Shown piece after piece: positions 41,897 to 50,353 of a DNA stretch of 64,000 nucleotides. The stretch covers positions 62,001 to 126,000 of the forward strand of contig CANQSJ010000002.1 in the NCBI GenBank assembly GCA_947626495.1. The letters run 5' to 3'. The stretch is from an uncultured Oscillospiraceae bacterium. Lineage in GTDB: Bacteria; Bacillota; Clostridia; Oscillospirales; Oscillospiraceae. How positions within the stretch are numbered: position 1 is the first letter of the stretch; every line of letters starts with the position of its first letter. The translations under genes and the position numbers were made by a program. A model generated the notes under the pieces. It saw nothing but the letters and a program-made list of their open reading frames with translations. It had not been told where the DNA came from and did not search any database.

Positions 41897-42340
41897 AAAG
41901 CCTCCCCTGTGCAAGGGGAGGTGCCGAGCGAAGCGAGGCGGAGGGGTTGTTATGGAGCGAAAGTACAACAAAGCCCTCGTGTCAAGGGCCAGAGAACTGC
42001 GCCGGAACATGACGAAAGAGGAGCGACGCCTCTGGTATGATTTCCTTCGGGGATATCCCATTCTCTTCTCAAGGCAAAAAGTCCTGGGAAGATATATCGT
42101 TGATTTTTACTGCGCCCAAGCAAAGCTGGTCATCGAATTGGATGGCTCCCAGCATTTTGAGCCGGATGCTATGGTGAAAGATGCTGATAGAACGAGCTTT
42201 TTGGCTGGATATGGCCTGACGGTCATAAGAATACCAAATAATGAGATAGGTAAGAACTTTGACGGCGTTTGCGAATACATAGATGGTGTGGTAAAACAAT
42301 CCCTCAGTCAGCCTCGCTGACAGCCCCCTTTACACAAGTG
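41897..42340 (+). mobile_element. Inverted-repeat element carrying a DUF559 endonuclease gene
   Basis: The left end (41897-41950) is nearly identical to the left end of the 39630 element. The right end (about 42296-42340: AACAATCCCTCAGTCAGCCT then GACAGCCCCCTTTACACAAG) is an imperfect inverted copy of the left end. Between them lies a single 122-codon gene whose start is one base after the left end and whose stop lies inside the right end. The insert is AT-rich compared with its surroundings. It looks like a gene-carrying relative of the empty 117-bp copy. Confidence 0.75.
41952..42320 (+). CDS. DUF559 endonuclease-domain protein
   Basis: This 122-residue protein has the Vsr/PD-(D/E)XK-like DUF559 core: RELRRNMTKEERRLWYDFLR (about 14-33), then QKVLGRYIVDFYCAQAKLVI and ELDGSQHF with candidate catalytic Asp51, Glu62 and Asp64. 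Vsr-like enzymes nick DNA next to mismatches or defined sites; DUF559 proteins themselves are not biochemically settled. The gene is enclosed by inverted ends shared with an empty element nearby. Its last codons are formed by the right-end repeat. Codon use is more AT-rich than neighbouring genes, consistent with mobility. Confidence 0.85.
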   Translation: MERKYNKALVSRARELRRNMTKEERRLWYDFLRGYPILFSRQKVLGRYIVDFYCAQAKLVIELDGSQHFEPDAMVKDADRTSFLAGYGLTVIRIPNNEIGKNFDGVCEYIDGVVKQSLSQPR

Positions 42341-42433
42341 GGCCTTTCAATATTGTGTCGCTTTCAGCGACAAATTCCCATTTCTCGGGGCAAGGCGGGA
42401 ACGATAGAGGCTTGATCGGAAAGGAGAGGGGAG

Positions 42434-43327
42434 ATGTTTGTGAAAAAAAGGCTCATGCAGGTAGTACGGACGCTGCGGTGGAAAAACTTCCCGCTGCTGT
42501 TTCTGGCCGGGTGCGTCAACGCCTTCGGCGTGACGATCTTTTTGGCGCCAGTGAAGCTGTATGACAGCGGCATCTCCGGCACGTCCATCCTGCTTAGCCA
42601 GATCACCCCGGAGAAGCTGAGCCTTTCCCTGTTCCTGCTGCTTTTGAACATCCCCCTTTTTCTGTTCGGGGCCAAAAAGCTGGGCGCGGCCTTCACCGTC
42701 TACTCCCTGTTCGCGGTGGCGGTGTACGCGGGCGCGGCCTGGCTCATCACCGACGTGCTGCCCATCGACGTGACCATGGCCTCTCCCCTGGCGGGGCAGG
42801 ACCTGCTGCTGTGCGCCCTGTTCGGCGGGGTCATATCCGGCGCGGGCAGCGGCCTCACCATCCGTAGCGGCGGAGCCATCGACGGGATAGACGTGCTGGC
42901 GGTGATCTTCGCCAAGGGGCTGAACATCACTGTGGGCACCTTCGTGATGGTCTACAACGTGCTTTTGTACATCGTGTGCGGCTGCGTCGTCCACAGCTGG
43001 ATATTGCCGCTTTACTCCATCGTCACCTACGCGGCGGGGCTGAAGACCGTGGACTTCATCGTGGAGGGCTTCGACCGGTCCAAGGAAGTGCTCATCGTCA
43101 CCGATAAACCCAAGCCCATCAGCGACGCGCTCATTGACGCCTTCGGCTGCGGCACCACCAAGATCGCCGCCGTGGGCGGCTACTCCAACGCGAACAAGAC
43201 CGTCATCTATTTCGTGGTCAACCGCTTCCAGATCGCCCGGATGCGCAACATCGTCCGCCAGATCGACCCGAGGGCGTTCATGACCATCAGCGACGTGGCG
43301 GACGTGTTCAAGAACAACGACCGGTGA
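42434..43327 (+). CDS. YitT-family membrane protein (DUF161 + DUF2179)
   Basis: This 297-residue protein has five or six hydrophobic helices (about 15-200) with the family signatures GVTIFLAPVKLYDSGISGTS and GAGSGLTIRSGGAIDGIDVLAV. A cytoplasmic DUF2179 domain follows (about 215-295; VLIVTDKPKPISDALIDAFG, GGYSNANKTVIYFVVNRFQ). The family is widespread in Firmicutes and its transport role is unproven. AAAGGAGAGGGG precedes the ATG. It lies just upstream of the groESL promoter, on the same strand. Confidence 0.88.
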   Translation: MFVKKRLMQVVRTLRWKNFPLLFLAGCVNAFGVTIFLAPVKLYDSGISGTSILLSQITPEKLSLSLFLLLLNIPLFLFGAKKLGAAFTVYSLFAVAVYAGAAWLITDVLPIDVTMASPLAGQDLLLCALFGGVISGAGSGLTIRSGGAIDGIDVLAVIFAKGLNITVGTFVMVYNVLLYIVCGCVVHSWILPLYSIVTYAAGLKTVDFIVEGFDRSKEVLIVTDKPKPISDALIDAFGCGTTKIAAVGGYSNANKTVIYFVVNRFQIARMRNIVRQIDPRAFMTISDVADVFKNNDR

Positions 43328-43385
43328 GAATGCTTGGCGGGCAGAATGGACAAGCTTCCACATCTATATTTGTGCAGATTGCCAG

Positions 43386-43414
43386 TTGAAGAAAATGGGT
43401 ATATGGGGTATTAT
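43386..43414 (+). promoter_or_regulatory. Promoter of groESL
   Basis: TTGAAG (43386-43391) and TATTAT (43409-43414) are 17 bases apart. The expected transcription start falls at the first bases of the CIRCE operator. Confidence 0.8.
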
Positions 43415-43421
43415 AACGGTG

Positions 43422-43448
43422 TTAGCACTCCTTGACAAAGAGTGCTAA
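43422..43448. promoter_or_regulatory. CIRCE operator upstream of groESL
   Basis: TTAGCACTC, nine bases, then GAGTGCTAA is a perfect HrcA site in the 5' leader of groES. Confidence 0.97.
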
Positions 43449-43489
43449 CACCTTGAATTTTGTATCTACATGATTAGGAGGCATATACA

Positions 43490-43774
43490 ATGACACTCAA
43501 ACCGTTGGCCGACAAAGTGGTCGTCAAGCGCCTGGAGGCCGAGGAGAAGACCAAGAGCGGCATCATCCTCGCCCCTTCCGCCCAGGAGAAGCCGGAGATC
43601 TTTGAAGTCGTGGCCGTGGGCCCCGGCGGCGTTGTGGACGGCAACGAGATCAAGATGGAAGTCAAGGCCGGCGACCGGGTCATCACGGGCAAGTACAGCG
43701 GCACCACCGTGAAGGTGGAGGACCAGGAATACACCATCGTGCGCCAGGGCGACATCCTGGCCATCGTGCAGTAA
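43490..43774 (+). CDS. groES: Co-chaperonin GroES
   Basis: This 94-residue protein has the typical GroES length and motifs: PLADKVVVKRLEAEEKTKSG (start), the mobile loop KTKSGIILAPSAQEKP and VKAGDRVITGKYSG with the C-terminal QGDILAIVQ. It forms the heptameric lid of the GroEL cage. It is the first gene of the CIRCE-controlled operon, with AGGAGG before the ATG. groEL follows after 18 bases. Confidence 0.97.
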   Translation: MTLKPLADKVVVKRLEAEEKTKSGIILAPSAQEKPEIFEVVAVGPGGVVDGNEIKMEVKAGDRVITGKYSGTTVKVEDQEYTIVRQGDILAIVQ

Positions 43775-43789
43775 CAGGAGGCATTTTGA

Positions 43790-45421
<1,632 letters not shown>

Positions 45422-45436
45422 TCCCCAATAAACGCA

Positions 45437-45472
45437 AAACCTCCCCTGTCCGTCCGGACAGGGGAGGTTTTT
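45437..45472. terminator. Bidirectional terminator after groEL
   Basis: A 14-bp stem (45437-45450 with 45457-45470) is followed by six T. It also ends the convergent membrane-protein gene at 45482. Confidence 0.9.
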
Positions 45473-45481
45473 TGTCCGCTT

Positions 45482-46045
45482 TCAGCGGATGAAGCTGTAA
45501 AGGATATCCAGGGCGAACAGCCCCGCGGGAATCAGGGTCATCAGGGCGAAGGTGCGCTTTTTCATGCTGGCGGCCAGATGGGTGGCCAGGGGCACCAGCA
45601 GATACACCAGAAACAGCCCCGACAGGCCGAAAAACAGCACCGACCGGGCGCAGATATAGCCGTTGATGTTGCCCCAGTTCCAGATCTCCGTGTTGTAGTC
45701 CCACAGCCGGGTGTGCAGCCAGGTCCACAAAAACCAGCCCACGGCGTATTCCAGCACGCCGGAGGACACCGTGCCCAGCAGGAACACCGCCAGGGGATGG
45801 CGGCGGAAGCGGTAGGCAAACAGCAGGATGAAGAACGAGCCGTAGGCATAGATGGGGATCCAGGGGCCCAGGGTGGTGCCCCGCTTGACGAAATAGCCCA
45901 GGTCGATCCGGTAGAAAAGGGTCTCGTAGAGAAAGCCGAATATGCCCCCGCAGGTGCACAGGAACATGAGGATCACGAACTTCTCCCAGCGGGTGAAGTG
46001 GTGTTCCGCCCGGGACCAGTCCCGGACCGCGGCGATGGGATGCAT
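45482..46045 (-). CDS. ABC-transporter-type-IV (CmpB, PF06541-like) membrane protein
   Basis: This 187-residue integral membrane protein has about five hydrophobic helices. Family-type motifs are GFLYETLFYRI (about 35-45), GTTLGPWIPIYAYGSFF (about 55-71), LEYAVGWFLWTWLHTRLWDYN (read in two parts across 97-118) and NINGYICARSVLFFGL. Despite the Pfam name, no ATP-binding partner is adjacent and a transport role is unproven. An AGGAGG-type site precedes the ATG. Confidence 0.8.
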   Translation of the reverse strand: MHPIAAVRDWSRAEHHFTRWEKFVILMFLCTCGGIFGFLYETLFYRIDLGYFVKRGTTLGPWIPIYAYGSFFILLFAYRFRRHPLAVFLLGTVSSGVLEYAVGWFLWTWLHTRLWDYNTEIWNWGNINGYICARSVLFFGLSGLFLVYLLVPLATHLAASMKKRTFALMTLIPAGLFALDILYSFIR

Positions 46046-46096
46046 GGCAGTGCCTCCTTTGGCGTATCGTGTGGTTATTTCGCGGGCGCGGGCCCG

Positions 46097-46270
46097 TCAC
46101 GAGACCCCGTCCGGCAGGGCCCAGTCCTGGAGCAGGTCCTTCAGGGCCCCGTGGCCGGCATCGGTGAAGGAGCCGCTGCGCCTGCCCCGGGTCACGGAGA
46201 CGTCCGCGTCCGGGCACCGGCCGGCCAGCATGTCCTCCTCGGTCAGCTCCGGCGGCAATATCCGTCTCAT
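46097..46270 (-). CDS. Possible 57-residue hypothetical protein
   Basis: ATG 46270 has GAGGAGG exactly 7 bases upstream, and an open frame of 57 codons ends at TGA 46097. The product is polar (PELTEEDMLAGRCPDADVSV near the start, KDLLQDW near the end) and matches no family I recognise. The strong ribosome site and its place 50 bases upstream of the CmpB-like gene on the same strand argue for a real gene, but composition alone could explain the frame. A decayed gene tail is the alternative. Confidence 0.45.
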   Translation of the reverse strand: MRRILPPELTEEDMLAGRCPDADVSVTRGRRSGSFTDAGHGALKDLLQDWALPDGVS

Positions 46271-46332
46271 GGCGGCGCCTCCTCTCTTGGTCTCATGATA
46301 ACACGTCCCGGCGGTCCGGGCAAGAAAAACCT

Positions 46333-46354
46333 CCCCGGGGCATCTGCCCCGGGG
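46333..46354 (-). terminator. Terminator of the Sel1-repeat gene
   Basis: CCCCGGGG repeats form a GC stem (46333-46342 with 46345-46354), followed on the minus strand by five T. Confidence 0.7.
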
Positions 46355-46384
46355 AATTCGATGTTGCAGCGGCGTCCGGCGCTG

Positions 46385-47647
46385 TCAAATGCACCAAGTG
46401 CTGTACGCGGTGCCCTCCGCTTTCAGCGGCGAGGGCGCCGAAAAGCTCGCGATCTCGTTGTACCGTATGGCGGCGCGGTTTTCCTCGGCCACCCGCTCAT
46501 ATTCTTTGTTGATCTCTTCGGTCCACCCCGCCTTTGCCGCCACGTCGAACAGCTGCTGGGCCAGCTTGGTATCCTCGGGCACGCCCTTGCCCAGCTCGTA
46601 CAGACACCCCAACAGGTAGATGGCCCGGGGCTCTCCGGCCTTGGCGGCGCTTGTGAGCAGCCTGGCCACGTGCGGATAGAGGGGCTCGTCGTCGTGCTCG
46701 CGCGTCAGGCCCTTCATCAGGGCGACCGCGTAAAACATCTGGCAGCGGGGGTCTCCCAGCCTGGCGCCCTCCGCGTACCAGCGGATCGCCACGGGGAGGT
46801 TCGCGTCCTGGGTCTGCTTATAATCTCCCACCATCCCCATGGCGTAGGCGTCCTTATATCGATCGGCAGCCCCATAGAAAAAGCCGTACTCAAACAGCTC
46901 CGGCCTGTGGAGATGTCCCTCGTGCAGCATCCTGCCGATCATGCACAGGGCGTGGCCGTAATAGGGGTTGCAGTCCTTCAGAGCCTGCTCGCTCTTTGCA
47001 AGGTCATCTATCTGGAAGAATTTCTCCGCCGCCGCGTCATACTCTCTCCGTTCATAGGCGCTGTCGCCCTCCGCGCTGAGCTTTTTCACCAGCTGGCGGT
47101 GCTCCGCCGCCCGCTGCCTCGCGATCTCCATGATCTTATTCAGGTCACGGGTGTAATGCTCCGGGTGCTCGGCCTTGTCGGCCTCGATGGCCTTCAAAAG
47201 CTCCTTGTAGTATGCCCGGTCCTCCGGGTCGTCCCAGCCCTGAGCGAAAGCCTTGTCATAATACTCTTTTGCTTCCTTCAAGGCGATCCGCCAGTAGGTC
47301 ACATGATCCTTGTCCGTGGTATACTTCGCCTTTTCCCGTGTCAGGGGAATGCCCCGCACCGCCGTGAAAAAGTTCTTGCGCGCCTCGCGCACCTGGGCTT
47401 CCATGATGCCGCCGAAGGCCGCTTCGCCGAGAGCGCGATAGGCCTCCGGGGATGTATGGGGATAGTCCTCCAGCCTCGCGCTGCACTCGCCGTATATGTA
47501 AAGCGCCTCGTAATCCCTTTGTTTTTTGTACTGTTCTATATATGGCTGCAGCAGCTTCACGATCTTGCGGTAATTGTGCGTGGCAAAGGATGTCTGCTTG
47601 GCAAAGAGCTCCTTTGCCTTCTGTGCCGCCCGTTCCGCTTCATCCAT
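46385..47647 (-). CDS. Sel1-like/TPR repeat protein
   Basis: This 420-residue soluble protein is almost entirely helical. N-terminal TPR-like helices (about 1-240) are followed by Sel1-like repeats of about 36 residues: AIRWYAEGARLGDPRCQMFYAVAL, then ARLLTSAAKAGEPRAIYLLGCLYELGKGVPED and a partial third. No catalytic motif or signal sequence is seen. Sel1 proteins are adaptors. The gene is monocistronic between its own terminator and rpsI's. Confidence 0.8.
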   Translation of the reverse strand: MDEAERAAQKAKELFAKQTSFATHNYRKIVKLLQPYIEQYKKQRDYEALYIYGECSARLEDYPHTSPEAYRALGEAAFGGIMEAQVREARKNFFTAVRGIPLTREKAKYTTDKDHVTYWRIALKEAKEYYDKAFAQGWDDPEDRAYYKELLKAIEADKAEHPEHYTRDLNKIMEIARQRAAEHRQLVKKLSAEGDSAYERREYDAAAEKFFQIDDLAKSEQALKDCNPYYGHALCMIGRMLHEGHLHRPELFEYGFFYGAADRYKDAYAMGMVGDYKQTQDANLPVAIRWYAEGARLGDPRCQMFYAVALMKGLTREHDDEPLYPHVARLLTSAAKAGEPRAIYLLGCLYELGKGVPEDTKLAQQLFDVAAKAGWTEEINKEYERVAEENRAAIRYNEIASFSAPSPLKAEGTAYSTWCI

Positions 47648-47693
47648 CGTATCCTCCTCCGCAAAATGATCTCAGGGTCCTGGGTATGAGAAA

Positions 47694-47725
47694 AGCCCGG
47701 AAAATAGTGTATTTCCGGGCTTTTT
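47694..47725 (-). terminator. Terminator of rplM-rpsI
   Basis: A 10-bp stem (47694-47703 with 47712-47721) lies between A and T runs, about 20 bases after the rpsI stop on the minus strand. Confidence 0.85.
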
Positions 47726-47742
47726 CGCATTTGAAGTCTCGA

Positions 47743-48153
47743 TCAGCGCTTGCTGAACTGGGGGGCGCGGCGGGCGGCCTTCAGGCCGTACTTCTTGCGC
47801 TCCTTCATGCGCGGGTCGCGGGTGAGGAAGCCGGCGGCCTTCAGGGGCGCGCGGTACTCCTCGTTCACCAGCAGCAGGGCGCGGGCGATGCCGTGGCGGA
47901 TGGCGCCGGCCTGGCCGGTGACGCCGCCGCCGGACACGGTGGCCTCGATGTCCACCTTGTCGGTGGTGCCGGTGGTCACCAGGGGCTGACGGACGATCAG
48001 CTTCAGGGTCTCCAGACCGAAGTAGTCGTCGATGCTGCGGCCGTTGACGGTGATGACGCCGGTGCCGCCGGGGATCAGGTGGACGCGGGCAACGGAGCTC
48101 TTACGCCGGCCGGTGCCGTAAAGGTACGGACGCTTGGACTGATAGGTAGCCAT
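47743..48153 (-). CDS. rpsI: 30S ribosomal protein S9
   Basis: This 136-residue S9 has the usual core: [48 protein letters not shown] and the C-terminal [14 protein letters not shown] that reaches the P-site tRNA. The ATG overlaps the rplM TAA by one base (TAATG), the standard rplM-rpsI pairing. Confidence 0.97.
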   Translation of the reverse strand: MATYQSKRPYLYGTGRRKSSVARVHLIPGGTGVITVNGRSIDDYFGLETLKLIVRQPLVTTGTTDKVDIEATVSGGGVTGQAGAIRHGIARALLLVNEEYRAPLKAAGFLTRDPRMKERKKYGLKAARRAPQFSKR

Positions 48154-48593
48154 TAGTTGTTGCCTCCTTCCACATACACTTCAGGCTTCTGGGCCTGGTG
48201 GGTGTGCTCGCTGCCGCGGAACACGCGCAGCCGGGTCAGCTGGTTCTTCGCCATGGCGTTCTTCTGCAGCATGCCCCGCACCGCCAGCCGCATGGCCAGC
48301 TCGGGCTTGGACGCCATCAGGCGGGAGTACTGGGTCTCATGCAGTCCGCCGGGGTAGCCGGAGTGGGTCCGGTAATACTTCTGCTCCAGCTTCTTGCCGG
48401 TCAGGACCGCCTGCTCGGCGTTGATGATGATGACATAGTCGCCGCAGTCCACATGGGGGGTGTAATCCACCTTCCGCTTGCCCCGCAGCAGGTCGGCGGC
48501 GATCACCGCGGTCTTGCCCATGGGCTTGCCGGCGGCGTCGATCACGTACCACTTGCGGACGACATCGGCAGGCTTCACCATTGTCGTGCTCAT
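48153..48593 (-). CDS. rplM: 50S ribosomal protein L13
   Basis: ATG 48593 follows GGAGG by 7 bases and gives 146 residues. L13 signatures are [49 protein letters not shown] and AVRGMLQKN. It is an early-assembly protein of the large subunit, co-transcribed with rpsI. A structured leader precedes it and may mediate autoregulation. Confidence 0.97.
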   Translation of the reverse strand: MSTTMVKPADVVRKWYVIDAAGKPMGKTAVIAADLLRGKRKVDYTPHVDCGDYVIIINAEQAVLTGKKLEQKYYRTHSGYPGGLHETQYSRLMASKPELAMRLAVRGMLQKNAMAKNQLTRLRVFRGSEHTHQAQKPEVYVEGGNN

Positions 48594-48599
48594 TCGTTT

Positions 48600-48662
48600 T
48601 CCTCCGCATATCACAAATTGTATTTGCAAATTCATACCGCGCCTCCGGGAAGGCGCTTTCTC
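48600..48662 (-). promoter_or_regulatory. Possible L13 autoregulatory leader
   Basis: On the minus strand, the leader between the promoter and the ribosome site contains a GCGCCTTCCCGGAGGCGC hairpin near its 5' end, followed by AT-rich sequence. Firmicute rplM genes carry a known short L13 leader; this match is by position and general shape only. Confidence 0.4.
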
Positions 48663-48691
48663 TTTATAGCACAACCGGCGGGCGGTGTCAA
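48663..48691 (-). promoter_or_regulatory. Promoter of rplM-rpsI
   Basis: On the minus strand, TTGACA (48686-48691) and TATAAA (48663-48668) are 17 bases apart. Confidence 0.85.
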
Positions 48692-48778
48692 CATGATTTT
48701 TTAATAATTCTCCGTTTACTCAAAATATCTCTTTTTTTCTCCGGATATCTCCCGATATCTCCGTATGGATTTTTCTCC

Positions 48779-48807
48779 TTGAAGGGGGACAGGCTGTGTG
48801 GTATACT
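48779..48807 (+). promoter_or_regulatory. Promoter of the ThyX-like gene
   Basis: TTGAAG (48779-48784) and TATACT (48802-48807) are 17 bases apart, about 30 bases before the start. Confidence 0.7.
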
Positions 48808-48837
48808 GGGCGGAGAAACCTACGGGGAGGGAACGAT

Positions 48838-49407
48838 ATGAGCGAGCTGAACACCCATCTCGCGTTTTTCCAGCACGAGGACAACTGGCAGGACATCAAA
48901 AACGCCACCATGAACACCGTGGGCAAGGAGAAGGGAAAATACCCCGACTCCGCCTGGAAGCGCCGGCTCATCATGGCCGAGCACTCCCCCATCCGGAAGA
49001 TGAAGTTCGCCTGGCGGTGGGCGGATCTGCCCTACTGGGTCAGCGTCCACTTCGTCCGCCACAAGATCGGCATCGAGCACTTCGTCAAGACCCAGCGCTC
49101 CGACCGCACCGGCGTGGACCGCACCGAGCTGCCCCAGGGCGCGCCGGTGAGCCACGAGTGCGAGGCCGACGCCCAGGCCCTCATCACCATCAGCCGCAAG
49201 CGCCTGTGCTCCTCCGCCAGCCCGGAGACCCGGGCCGCCTGGCAGATGGTGAAGGACGCCGTGGCCCAGGTGGAGCCGGAGCTGGCCAGCTGCATGGTCC
49301 GGGAGTGCGTCTACCGGGGCTTCTGCCCGGAGATGTTCGGCTGCGGCTTCGACAAGACCGAGCAGTTCCAAAAGGAGCGGCAGGCCTACATCACCGGAGA
49401 ACAGTAA
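48838..49407 (+). CDS. Divergent ThyX-like (FAD-dependent thymidylate synthase-like) protein
   Basis: ATG 48838 follows GGGGAGGG and gives 189 residues. The order AEHSPIRKMKFAWRWADLPYW, then VHFVRHKIGIEHFVKTQRSDR, HECEADAQALITISRKRLC and a C-terminal MVRECVYRGFCPE parallels ThyX (helix, flavin-site RHR region, ARELLP-type end). The ThyX signature RHR-X7-S is changed: RHK is followed seven residues later by Lys rather than Ser. Six Cys are present. It may be a divergent thymidylate synthase or a relative with another reaction. No thyA was seen in the window. Confidence 0.6.
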   Translation: MSELNTHLAFFQHEDNWQDIKNATMNTVGKEKGKYPDSAWKRRLIMAEHSPIRKMKFAWRWADLPYWVSVHFVRHKIGIEHFVKTQRSDRTGVDRTELPQGAPVSHECEADAQALITISRKRLCSSASPETRAAWQMVKDAVAQVEPELASCMVRECVYRGFCPEMFGCGFDKTEQFQKERQAYITGEQ

Positions 49408-49424
49408 GTTTACATAATATTATA

Positions 49425-49452
49425 AGGGCCGGGACCGGCAGGTCCCGGCCCT
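49425..49452 (+). terminator. Terminator of the ThyX-like gene
   Basis: A 12-bp perfect stem (49425-49436 with 49441-49452, loop GGCA) is followed by a short T-rich tract. Confidence 0.75.
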
Positions 49453-49479
49453 TTGCTTTTGCGCCGCCCTCCCCCGCCC

Positions 49480-49514
49480 CCATCCGCCCTTTTTCCGGCA
49501 AAAAGGGCGGATGG
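49480..49514. repeat. 15-bp perfect inverted repeat
   Basis: CCATCCGCCCTTTTT (49480-49494) and its exact complement AAAAAGGGCGGATGG (49500-49514) flank a CCGGC loop. The T run is inside the stem, so it is not a standard plus-strand terminator. It lies between the ThyX-like gene and the PurN-like promoter. Confidence 0.7.
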
Positions 49515-49579
49515 CGGCAAAACTTCCCGGCAAGCGGAGAAACCGGCACGAATTTCTTCCCGAAACAGACGAAAATGGG

Positions 49580-49608
49580 TTGCACTTTGCGAAAAGGTAT
49601 GTTACAAT
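49580..49608 (+). promoter_or_regulatory. Promoter of the PurN-like gene
   Basis: TTGCAC (49580-49585) and TACAAT (49603-49608) are 17 bases apart; the start codon lies 60 bases downstream. Confidence 0.7.
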
Positions 49609-49667
49609 ACGGTAACAAATAGTTAAAATTGCTAATTGGGCTCTGGCGCAAGGAGGTGCCGCGGTAT

Positions 49668-50300
49668 ATGGTGAAAACAGTGATCCTGGTCTCCGGCGGC
49701 GGAACGAACCTGCAGGCGGTGATCGACGCCCACCTGTTCGGCGAGATCCCCAACTGCGAGCTGACGGCGGTCATCTCCTCCGACCCGGAGGCGTACGCCC
49801 TGATCCGGGCCAAGAGCGCGAATCTGCCCACCTACGTGGTGGACCGGTCCCTGTTCCCCAACGTGCAGAGCTTCAACACCGCCGTGGAGCAGAAGCTCCA
49901 GGATCTGGACGCGGAGCTGGTGGTTCTGGCCGGATACGTCCAGCCCCTGGGCCACGGGGTGCTCCGCAGCTACGAGGGGCGGATCGTGAACGTGTGCCCG
50001 GTGCTGCTGCCCGCCTTCGGGGACAGCAACATGAACACCCTGGAGCCCTACGAGCGGGCCATCCGGGCGGGGGTGAAGCTGTCCGGCGCCACGGCCTACT
50101 TCGTCACGGCGGGCGCCGGCGGGCCCATCATCCTCCAGCAGGCGGTGGAGGTCTGGGAGGGGGACACCCCCAAGACCCTCCAGCGGCGGATCATGGAGGA
50201 GGCGGAGTGGAAGCTGCTCCCCCAGGCGGTGGCCATGTACTGCCAGGGCCTGCTGTCGGTGGAGGAGGACGTGGTCCACATCGCCGGCCAGCGGAAATGA
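49668..50300 (+). CDS. PurN-like formyltransferase homologue lacking canonical catalytic residues
   Basis: ATG 49668 is preferred because AAGGAGG lies upstream and VSGGGTNLQAV, the PurN GAR-binding loop, begins there; the protein has 210 residues. The fold continues with LAGYVQPLG, GATAYFV, GGPIILQQ and TLQRRIMEEAEWKLLPQA, as in clostridial PurN. At the active site the usual N-x-H-P-S-L-L-P reads NVCPVLLP: Asn108 is kept but Cys110 replaces His. The Asp before GGP is Ala150, and the GLHVHE segment is gone. It may be a paralogue with a new or regulatory role. No pur gene is adjacent. Confidence 0.75.
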   Translation: MVKTVILVSGGGTNLQAVIDAHLFGEIPNCELTAVISSDPEAYALIRAKSANLPTYVVDRSLFPNVQSFNTAVEQKLQDLDAELVVLAGYVQPLGHGVLRSYEGRIVNVCPVLLPAFGDSNMNTLEPYERAIRAGVKLSGATAYFVTAGAGGPIILQQAVEVWEGDTPKTLQRRIMEEAEWKLLPQAVAMYCQGLLSVEEDVVHIAGQRK

Positions 50301-50353
50301 GCCGTAGCGTCCGTTTTTAATCTGTCTATTTATCTGGCGAGAGGGGTCAAGAT

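Noticed and set aside
43432-43460. TTGACA inside the groESL CIRCE spacer as the -35 box
   Set aside because: The matching -10 would be GAATTT, much poorer than the upstream TTGAAG-17-TATTAT pair whose start site falls at the operator.
45482-46045. Assigning an ABC transport role to the CmpB-like protein
   Set aside because: The family name is historical; there is no ATPase or substrate-binding gene beside it.
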